Assembly: GCA_038042195.1 (NCBI GenBank)
Contig: JBBTET010000029.1
Location: 1-64,000, forward strand
DNA length: 64,000 nucleotides
DNA from: JACRIM01 sp038042195
Lineage (GTDB): Bacteria > Planctomycetota > Phycisphaerae > UBA1845 > UTPLA1
Direction of reading: 5' to 3'
Under the pieces are notes generated by a model that saw nothing but the letters and a program-made list of their open reading frames with translations, was not told where the DNA came from and made no database searches. Both the position numbers and the translations under genes were made by a program. Positions within the stretch are counted from its first letter, which is position 1; each line of letters starts with the position of its first letter. Below are positions 57,950 through 64,000 of the stretch, in pieces.

Positions 57950-58441
57950 ATGTTGGAAGCACTTGCCTTTTACATCTTTGCAGCCGTGACGCTGGTGAGC
58001 GCGATCGGCGTGGCCGTGTCGCGGAACATCGTCCGTTCGGCGGTGTGCCTGCTCGGGACGCTGGGCGGCGTGGCGTGTTTGTATTTCCTCCTCAATGCAA
58101 ATCTGCTCGCGGCGATTCAGTTAATCGTCTATGCGGGCGGCACGCTGATCTTGATCGTGTTCGGCGTGATGCTGACGAGCAAATCGCCGTGGGTGGTGTT
58201 TGATCCGAGCCGGGCGCAGGTCGTCGGGGCGGTGATTGTGACCGTGCTCCTGGCGACGGGGCTTTGCATGATGCTCTTGGGCCACACCTGGCCGGCCTCG
58301 GCTGGACCGTTGCCGGCACTGCAAGTGAAAGACATTGGAAAAATGCTGCTGACGGACTATCTGGTGCCGTTCGAGGCGGCGAGCGTGCTGCTGCTGGTGG
58401 TGATGATCGGTGCGGCGTATTTGGCAAGGCCGGAGAAATAG
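57950..58441 (+). CDS. nuoJ: NADH-quinone oxidoreductase subunit J
   Basis: 163 residues, five membrane helices. AVSRNIVRSAVCLLGTLGGV, then LLNANLLAAIQLIVYAGGTL with the conserved Tyr/Gly block, and ILIVFGVMLTSKSPW match NuoJ. It forms part of the proton path next to NuoH and NuoK. The ATG is 15 bases after the nuoH stop and nuoK starts 6 bases after this stop. Confidence 0.95.
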   Translation: MLEALAFYIFAAVTLVSAIGVAVSRNIVRSAVCLLGTLGGVACLYFLLNANLLAAIQLIVYAGGTLILIVFGVMLTSKSPWVVFDPSRAQVVGAVIVTVLLATGLCMMLLGHTWPASAGPLPALQVKDIGKMLLTDYLVPFEAASVLLLVVMIGAAYLARPEK

Positions 58442-58447
58442 GCGGCG

Positions 58448-58759
58448 ATGCTACAGATCGGCTTACAACATTATCTGGTCCTCTCGGCGATCGTCTTTTC
58501 GCTCGGCATCCTGTGCATGGTGACCAAGCGGAACGCGCTGGGGATCCTGATCGGCGTCGAGCTGGTGCTTAACGCGGCGAATATCAATCTAGTTGCGTTC
58601 AGCCGGTATCAGACCGGGGCGGCCGATGGGCACATGTTCGCGGTGTTTGTGATCCTGCTGGCCGCGGCGGAGGCGGCGATCGGCATTGCGATATTTATGA
58701 ACTTCTACAACACGCTGCAGACGATTGATGTCGACCGCGGCGATGAATTGAGACATTGA
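58448..58759 (+). CDS. nuoK: NADH-quinone oxidoreductase subunit K
   Basis: 103 residues, three membrane helices (MrpC-like). LGILIGVELVLNAANINLVA carries the conserved Glu of helix 2, and VFVILLAAAEAAIGIAIFMN carries the Glu of helix 3. Length and motifs are those of E. coli NuoK (100 residues). It provides one of the proton channels of complex I. Confidence 0.96.
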   Translation: MLQIGLQHYLVLSAIVFSLGILCMVTKRNALGILIGVELVLNAANINLVAFSRYQTGAADGHMFAVFVILLAAAEAAIGIAIFMNFYNTLQTIDVDRGDELRH

Positions 58760-58782
58760 GACCCTTTTCCGAGGAGTGAACC

Positions 58783-58941
58783 ATGCTTCGACGATCTCTC
58801 ATATGTTTGTTGAGTGTCGGCATTACGGTCGGCGCACTGAGCGGCTGCGAAGAAAAGAAGACCCGCAAGATCACCATCGAGGGCCCGGACAAGAAAACTG
58901 AGATCAAGATGGAGACCAAGGAAAAAAAGAAGGACAAGTAA
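58783..58941 (+). CDS. Tiny lipoprotein inside the nuo operon
   Basis: A 52-residue gene below normal ORF cut-offs. The ATG at 58783 follows GAGGAG with 7 bases spacing. MLRRSLICLLSVGITVGALS then GC gives a lipobox with the lipid Cys at residue 22; the mature 31 residues are almost all Lys, Glu, Thr and Asp (EEKKTRKITIEGPDKKTEIK then METKEKKKDK). It is anchored in a membrane and very charged. It lies 23 bases after nuoK and 46 before nuoL. It may be an accessory of complex I or simply use the operon. I know no family for it. Confidence 0.8.
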   Translation: MLRRSLICLLSVGITVGALSGCEEKKTRKITIEGPDKKTEIKMETKEKKKDK

Positions 58942-58987
58942 GGACAAACGCGGCTTGCCGGGGTGAACCGGCGATTTGCAACACGAT

Positions 58988-61345
58988 ATGCAGTATCAAA
59001 CAGCACTAGCATTGGGCGTCGTCGTTCCGCTGGCCAGCTTCGTTTTCCTGGCCTTGTTCGGTCCGCGCCTGGGCAAACCGAAATCGTCCTATGTGGCCCT
59101 GTTGGCCATCGGGATCAGCTGCGCACTGTCGACCTATGTGCTGGTGAACTGGCTGAAGCTCAGCACGCCGGAGCGGACCGAGTTGACGGCCTCGGCGTTT
59201 CGATATCACTGGGGCGTGCTGGGGTCGATGCCGCTCACTGTCGGCGTCAAGCTCGACAGCCTCACCGTGATCATGTACTTCATGGTCACTTTCATCGCCT
59301 TCTGGATTCACTTCTTCTCCATCGGCTACATGGAGGGCCACAGCGACGAGGTGGATCATGTCAGCAAGTACCACCGATTCTTCACGTATCTGTCGCTGTT
59401 TTGCTTCAGCATGTTGGGCTTGGTGGTCAGTAGCAGCTTGCTATTCCTGTTCATATTCTGGGAATTGGTCGGCCTCTGCTCGTATCTGTTGATCGGCTTC
59501 TACTTTGATCGGAAATACGCCAGCAACGCGGCGATCAAAGCGTTCATCACCAATCGAGTCGGCGACTTCGGGTTCATCCTGGGGATGGCGCTGGTCGCGT
59601 TGCACTTGAATACGCTCGATCTCGACGAGGCGGCGAAGGTGTTTGCCCAGCAGTTCCACAGCGGGACGGGCATCTTTGCAAATACCTACACGCTCTTCGG
59701 CTTCTCCGTCGCCTCGCTGATGGGCATCGGTCTGTTCTGTGGAGCGATGGGCAAGAGCGCCCAGTTCCCGCTGCACGTGTGGCTGCCGGACGCGATGGCC
59801 GGTCCGACGCCGGTGTCGGCGCTGATTCATGCAGCGACCATGGTCGCCGCGGGCGTGTATCTCGTGGCGCGAATCTTCCGCCTGCTCACGCCCGAGGCCC
59901 AATTCTTCGTGGCTTGCATCGGCTGCATCACGCTGACCATCACGGCCCTCATCGCCATCGTGCAGACGGACATCAAAAAGGTGCTCGCCTATTCCACGCT
60001 CAGCCAACTCGGCTACATGATCTTCGGCATGGGCATGGGAGCCTGGGTCGCGGCCCTGTTCCACCTGATGACGCACGCCTTCTTCAAGGCGATGCTGTTC
60101 CTCGGGTCGGGCCAGGTCATCGAAGGTTGCCACCATGAGCAGGACATGCGGAAGATGGGCGGCTTGCGGAAGAAGATGCCGGTGACATGCTGGACGTTTT
60201 TCATCGGTGTGCTGGCGATTGCGGGGTTCGGCATTCCCGGCACGCACTTCGGGCTTGGCGGGTTTTTCAGCAAGGATGAAATCCTTGCGGTCGCGTATGA
60301 ACGAGCCTTCAACCTGCCACAATTGAAGAAGACTGACGCGGCGTCGGACGATGCGGGAGAACATGCGGGTTCAGATGAGCACGACGAACACGCTCACGGC
60401 GGCCATGCCCAGGGCACGCCGCAGAAGATGGCCATCGCAGCTAAGCTGCCGGTGTTTCCGAAGTGGATGTTCTATTTCCCGATCGCCATCGCCTACATCA
60501 CGCCGTTCTACATGATGCGATGTTGGTGGATGACGTTCTGCGGGAAGCCGCGCGATCATCATGTGTATGACCACGCCCACGAGAGTTGGAAGATGTTTCT
60601 GCCGCTCGTGGTGCTGGCCGGCGGCACGGTGTTCTCCAGCTATCAGATGTTCCGCCCGCTGATTCACGACGCGGCGGTCGTGGCCACGGATTCATCCACC
60701 ATTGTCGCCATCGACGGCGAGGCTCACGAGTTGGCCGAGGCCGGCGCGGGGGCGATGATCATGTTGAATCATGCCGACGATAAGAATCCGCACGCATGGC
60801 TGGCCACCGGGGTCGGCTATTCGTGGCTGATCGGCATGGGGTTCGCAGTGTTCATTTATCTGCGCGGACTGGGGCTGGCGGAGAAGTTCCGGCGGATGTG
60901 GCCGCTGAACATGATTCACCACGCCCTGGAGCAGAAGCTCTACTTCGATCATGTGTATGACGCCGTCTTTGTCGGCGGGACGGTGACGTTCGGGTTTGTC
61001 TGCGGCCTGTTCGACAAGATCGTGGTCGATGGCATCGTGAACATGACGGGCCTGCTCGGCAAATGGGTCGGCATCGTCACCGGCCGACAGCTCGATATGC
61101 CGGTGAAGCGCGGCGACTGGGGCCTTGTTGATGCCGTGGCCAACGGGTTGGCCCAGACGATGCTCGACATTGGTTCGGAGATTCGACGGCCGCAGAGCGG
61201 TCGGATTCGCATGTATGTCATGATCACGGCGGGGAGCGCAGCGGTGGCCCTGCTGGTGGTGTTGAATTATCAATGGCTGGCCGGCGGCGTTCAGTGGATT
61301 CTGAGTAACGTCGGCACGAGGACGCTGGCGGCGCGGGTGCCGTAG
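58988..61345 (+). CDS. nuoL: NADH-quinone oxidoreductase subunit L
   Basis: The ATG at 58988 (785 residues) is preferred over the TTG 4 codons upstream. NuoL landmarks are FIFWELVGLCSYLLIGFYFD, AFITNRVGDFGFILGMAL, KSAQFPLHVWLPDAMAGPTP then VSALIHAATMVAAGVYL, and KKVLAYSTLSQLGYMIFG with the channel Lys residues. It is a large antiporter-like proton-pumping subunit. Between about 445 and 480 there is a His/Glu-rich loop (DEHDEHAHGGHAQGTP) and the C-terminal part has the long lateral helix region. E. coli NuoL has 613 residues, so this protein is about 170 longer. Confidence 0.96.
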   Translation: MQYQTALALGVVVPLASFVFLALFGPRLGKPKSSYVALLAIGISCALSTYVLVNWLKLSTPERTELTASAFRYHWGVLGSMPLTVGVKLDSLTVIMYFMVTFIAFWIHFFSIGYMEGHSDEVDHVSKYHRFFTYLSLFCFSMLGLVVSSSLLFLFIFWELVGLCSYLLIGFYFDRKYASNAAIKAFITNRVGDFGFILGMALVALHLNTLDLDEAAKVFAQQFHSGTGIFANTYTLFGFSVASLMGIGLFCGAMGKSAQFPLHVWLPDAMAGPTPVSALIHAATMVAAGVYLVARIFRLLTPEAQFFVACIGCITLTITALIAIVQTDIKKVLAYSTLSQLGYMIFGMGMGAWVAALFHLMTHAFFKAMLFLGSGQVIEGCHHEQDMRKMGGLRKKMPVTCWTFFIGVLAIAGFGIPGTHFGLGGFFSKDEILAVAYERAFNLPQLKKTDAASDDAGEHAGSDEHDEHAHGGHAQGTPQKMAIAAKLPVFPKWMFYFPIAIAYITPFYMMRCWWMTFCGKPRDHHVYDHAHESWKMFLPLVVLAGGTVFSSYQMFRPLIHDAAVVATDSSTIVAIDGEAHELAEAGAGAMIMLNHADDKNPHAWLATGVGYSWLIGMGFAVFIYLRGLGLAEKFRRMWPLNMIHHALEQKLYFDHVYDAVFVGGTVTFGFVCGLFDKIVVDGIVNMTGLLGKWVGIVTGRQLDMPVKRGDWGLVDAVANGLAQTMLDIGSEIRRPQSGRIRMYVMITAGSAAVALLVVLNYQWLAGGVQWILSNVGTRTLAARVP

Positions 61346-61354
61346 GCTGCGATG

Positions 61355-61430
61355 CACCGGCTATGAGCCGGTGCCACACACCGGTTGGAAACCGGTGCCA
61401 CATTTGCGCTGACTAATAGTCAGTGCCACA
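61355..61430. repeat. Array of three hairpin repeats ending in GCCACA
   Basis: CACCGGC-TATGA-GCCGGTG (61355-61373) and CACCGGTT-GGA-AACCGGTG (61379-61397) are each followed by CCACA, and CTGACT-AAT-AGTCAG (61410-61424) is followed by TGCCACA. Each unit is about 24 bases. The stems differ in sequence but keep their pairing and the trailing GCCACA. They lie between nuoL and nuoM. Confidence 0.85.
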
Positions 61431-61490
61431 AAAGAACTGGTGCCGCTCTCGTATTGGTGCCACTGGCTTGGCTGGATCGGAGATTCGTCC

Positions 61491-63065
61491 GTGGAACACA
61501 TTCTTACCTGGCTGATCTTTCTGCCGCTCATCGGCGCGGCCGCCGTGCTGATCGCACCATCGTCGATGGCCCGGGGCATCGCGTGGCTGACGACGTTCAT
61601 CACGTTCGTTGTCTCCTGCATGTTGTTCGGGCCGTTCCTCCCCGGCAGCGAATACTGGGCCACGCACGCCTACGGCCAGAACATGCAGTTTGTGCATCAG
61701 ACGCCGTGGATCCACGTCGGCAACTTCCACATCAACTGGCACGTCGGGCTGGACGGCCTTTCGTTCCCGCTCATCATATTGACGACGCTCATCACCTGGC
61801 TGTCGGCATGGGCCAGTTGGAATTTCGACCACTGGACGAACAACAAGGGGCCGAAGGGCTTTTTCGCGTTGTTCCTGTTGCTGGAGACGGGCGTCCTCGG
61901 CACGTTTGCCGCGGTGGACTTCTTCCTCTTCTACATCTTCTGGGAAGTGATGCTGCTTCCCATGTATTTCCTCATCGGCGTATGGGGTGGGCATCGGAAG
62001 GAATACGCCGCGATCAAGTTCTTCCTCTATACGCTGGCCGGCTCGGTGTTGATGCTGGTCGCGCTGATCGCGATGTACTTCGCCAGCGGCACGGCGATGG
62101 GCAACCCCGGGAATTCGACGTTCAATCTGATCGACTACGCGATCAACCCGGCCATCCACGACTATTTCAACAACCCGACAACCAAGTTCCTCGGTTGGAA
62201 TTTCGGCAACGCCATGTTCGTGATGCTCTTCATTGGCTTCATGATCAAGGTGCCGCTCTTCCCGACGCACACCTGGTTGCCTGATGCCCACGTCGAAGCG
62301 CCGACGCCGATCTCGATGATCCTGGCAGGCGTCTTGCTGAAGCTCGGTGCCTATGGCTTCCTTCGCGTCTGCTATCCGATCTTCCCCGAGGCGGGTAAGT
62401 GGGCGGCCTATGCCGTCGCCACGCTCGGGGTGATCAACATCGTGTATGGTGCGTTTTGCTGTCTGGCGCAGACGGATTTCAAACGCCTCGTCGCTTATAG
62501 CTCGATCAGCCACATGGGCTACGTCGTCCTCGGCATCGCCATCATGACGGACACCGGCTTCCAAGGAGCGATGTTCCAAATCCTGGCCCACGGCGTCTCC
62601 AGCCCGATGTGCTTCTTTTTGGTTGGCGTGATTTATGATCGGGCGCACCATCGCGACATCAATCGCTTCGGTGGATTGTGGTTGGCGATGCCGACGTATG
62701 GCTCGCTGGCGACGCTCGGCTTCTTTGCCTCACTGGGTCTGCCGGCCTTGTGCGGATTCATCGGTGAAATCTGGGTGCTGCTCGGCACTTTCAACGCCGG
62801 GTATGAATGGGCCAAGCCGATGGCGGTCATCGCCGCGTTCGGCGCGGTTCTCACCGCGGCCTACATCCTGTGGATGATTCAGCGGGTCTATCTGGGTAAG
62901 AAGCAAGAGCAGTATGCCGACTTCCCCGATGTCTCGGCCCGAGAGATTGCCATCCTCATGCCGATGGCGGCACTGGCGATCTTCATGGGCGTGCTGCCTC
63001 AATACACGTTTGATCTGATGAACGGCACGCTCGGCGACATTATCAAGGTCATTCACGGTAGCTGA
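61491..63065 (+). CDS. nuoM: NADH-quinone oxidoreductase subunit M
   Basis: A GTG at 61491 with GGAG 8 bases upstream starts VEHILTWLIFLPLIGAAAV (524 residues); the GTG at 61440 is in the repeat region. Conserved blocks are FLFYIFWEVMLLPMYFLIGV with the channel Glu, KVPLFPTHTWLPDAHVEAPT, and DFKRLVAYSSISHMGYVVLG with the Lys and His. It is the second of the three antiporter-like proton pumps of complex I. nuoN follows by 30 bases. Confidence 0.96.
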   Translation: MEHILTWLIFLPLIGAAAVLIAPSSMARGIAWLTTFITFVVSCMLFGPFLPGSEYWATHAYGQNMQFVHQTPWIHVGNFHINWHVGLDGLSFPLIILTTLITWLSAWASWNFDHWTNNKGPKGFFALFLLLETGVLGTFAAVDFFLFYIFWEVMLLPMYFLIGVWGGHRKEYAAIKFFLYTLAGSVLMLVALIAMYFASGTAMGNPGNSTFNLIDYAINPAIHDYFNNPTTKFLGWNFGNAMFVMLFIGFMIKVPLFPTHTWLPDAHVEAPTPISMILAGVLLKLGAYGFLRVCYPIFPEAGKWAAYAVATLGVINIVYGAFCCLAQTDFKRLVAYSSISHMGYVVLGIAIMTDTGFQGAMFQILAHGVSSPMCFFLVGVIYDRAHHRDINRFGGLWLAMPTYGSLATLGFFASLGLPALCGFIGEIWVLLGTFNAGYEWAKPMAVIAAFGAVLTAAYILWMIQRVYLGKKQEQYADFPDVSAREIAILMPMAALAIFMGVLPQYTFDLMNGTLGDIIKVIHGS

Positions 63066-63095
63066 CACTAGGGACGCACGCAGGAAACTGATTCG

Positions 63096-64000
63096 ATGAT
63101 GAACACCCTTCTAGCGGCCGGCCCCTTCTGGATGCCCAGTGCAGCCGATCTTCAGCGGCTCGGTCCTTTGTGGAGCCTGGCCGGGACGATCGTGGCCGTG
63201 TTGCTCACGGCGCTGTTGGTCGGTCGGAATCATCGCGTGGCCGGCGGCGTGGCGACGCTGGGCGGCGTCTTCACGGCAGCGCTGTGTTGGAAAACGTTTT
63301 CGTCGGGATCGGAGCCGTTTGCGGGAATGGCCCCGGATGGCGCGGCACCGATGCTGGTCGTCGATCAGTTCAGCAGCTTCTTCATCTTTCTTATCAGCGT
63401 GTTTCTCGTCCTCGTGACGGGCATGTGGTTCATGGGGCTGGACGCGGGCGACCCGGATGAGTCGGCAAGGCGACGCGACGCGGTGGAGTTCTTCGTGCTC
63501 TTCGTCGGCAGCGCGTTCGGCATGGCCCTGATGGTCAGCACGTCGAACCTGCTGATGATTATTCTCGCGGTGGAGTCGGCATCGTTGCCGTCCTATGGGT
63601 TGGCCGGCTTCCGTAAGAAGAATCGCCTCGCGGCCGAGGCGTCGCTCAAGTACATCCTCTTCGGCGCGGTGACCAGTGCGATCTCGGTCTATGGGGCGTC
63701 GCTGCTCTACGGCCAGTTCCATACGCTCGACCTCATGAAGATCAGCGCCGCCATTGGCGAGCACGGCATTAGCGTTCTGTCGGGGGTCGGACTCTTCGCA
63801 TTCCTCGTCGGCGTGGCGTTCAAGGTGTCGGCCGTGCCGTTTCACTTTTGGTGCCCCGACGTGTTTGAAGGCGCATCCATCGAGGTCACGACGTGGCTCT
63901 CGGTGGCCAGCAAGGCGGCGGGCCTCGGTCTCATGCTGCGTATCATGTGGGTGCTGAGTTGCACGGTGCAGTCAGCGGATGCAATGCGATGGGTGGCCCA
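63096..64000 (+). CDS. nuoN: NADH-quinone oxidoreductase subunit N, 3' end cut by window
   Basis: ATG at 63096 (another at 63099) after AGGAAA. The frame stays open to the edge, about 301 codons. NuoN landmarks are NLLMIILAVESASLPSYGLA with GFRKKNRLAAEASLKYILFG, and VAFKVSAVPFHFWCPDVFEG. It is the third antiporter-like subunit. About 180 residues are expected to be missing beyond the window. Confidence 0.95.
   Translation, partial: MMNTLLAAGPFWMPSAADLQRLGPLWSLAGTIVAVLLTALLVGRNHRVAGGVATLGGVFTAALCWKTFSSGSEPFAGMAPDGAAPMLVVDQFSSFFIFLISVFLVLVTGMWFMGLDAGDPDESARRRDAVEFFVLFVGSAFGMALMVSTSNLLMIILAVESASLPSYGLAGFRKKNRLAAEASLKYILFGAVTSAISVYGASLLYGQFHTLDLMKISAAIGEHGISVLSGVGLFAFLVGVAFKVSAVPFHFWCPDVFEGASIEVTTWLSVASKAAGLGLMLRIMWVLSCTVQSADAMRWVA

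Noticed and set aside
61413..62651. A 412-residue minus-strand frame opposite nuoM
   Set aside because: Charged shadow frame; nuoM is certain.
1..64000. CRISPR array
   Set aside because: No series of equal repeats with unique spacers was found; the short arrays seen are iterons or hairpin repeats.

Overview
The window is about 64 kb of GC-rich bacterial DNA that most resembles a Planctomycetota chromosome. The case rests on content: OmcB-like DUF11 surface proteins in tandem, a cobalamin riboswitch in front of a secreted dockerin-type protein and a pseudopilin with the H-X9-DG tail, PEGA proteins, membrane-TPR glycosyltransferase-like proteins, an mcsA-mcsB pair, lipoproteins, and many short dispersed hairpin repeats between genes. 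No rRNA operon or marker gene fixes the genus. One tRNA (Val, TAC) is present.

Layout. 1-7 kb: an edge-truncated hypothetical, a helical-repeat hypothetical, a repeat-rich gap and two tandem DUF11 envelope proteins. 7.2-8.8 kb: an exported CbiX-like chelatase and a PepSY-type membrane protein behind a 27-bp palindrome that looks like a metal-responsive operator. 9-21 kb: SGNH hydrolase, acyl desaturase, amtB-glnK, two membrane-TPR proteins, rpoN, a GT2 glycosyltransferase and an aldo/keto reductase. 21.3-24 kb: a candidate structured RNA with its own terminator, then a cobalamin riboswitch with terminator controlling the dockerin protein and pseudopilin. 24-31 kb: hldE, a ParA ATPase fused to a carbohydrate-binding-type domain, and a TetR-paaABCD phenylacetyl-CoA epoxidase cluster lacking paaE. 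30.6-41.2 kb, mostly minus strand: pilT-like, PEGA protein, condensation/acyltransferase-fold protein, ftsK, small lipoprotein, TIM-barrel epimerase, mcsB-mcsA and a PTPS/QueD-family enzyme.

41.6-46.8 kb: trpB-trpA. A P1B-type ATPase lies directly after trpA, bounded by inverted 18-bp repeats. A second, diverged, C-terminal trpA fragment follows it. This looks like an insertion that left a direct repeat of half of trpA. A divergent double-ACT protein lies upstream of trpB.

46.97-54.43 kb: a compact integrated element of about 7.5 kb in the 3' end of tRNA-Val, bounded by 24-bp attL/attR direct repeats. It carries a tyrosine integrase, an excisionase-like HTH protein, an archaeo-eukaryotic-type primase, a DnaB-like helicase, a DUF669-like protein, a winged-helix protein, two unknown proteins in the replication region and one exported coiled-coil cargo protein. 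It also has iteron-like repeats and repeated operator-like half-sites. Six of its genes overlap by 2-4 bases in one operon. I see no capsid, terminase or conjugation gene, so it reads as a satellite or small replicating integrative element. It is the best candidate for an undescribed system here.

54.6-64 kb: an exported alpha/beta-hydrolase, then the membrane arm of respiratory complex I (nuoH, J, K, L, M, N) with a tiny lipoprotein gene between nuoK and nuoL, an unusually long NuoH and a hairpin-repeat array between nuoL and nuoM. nuoN runs off the end.
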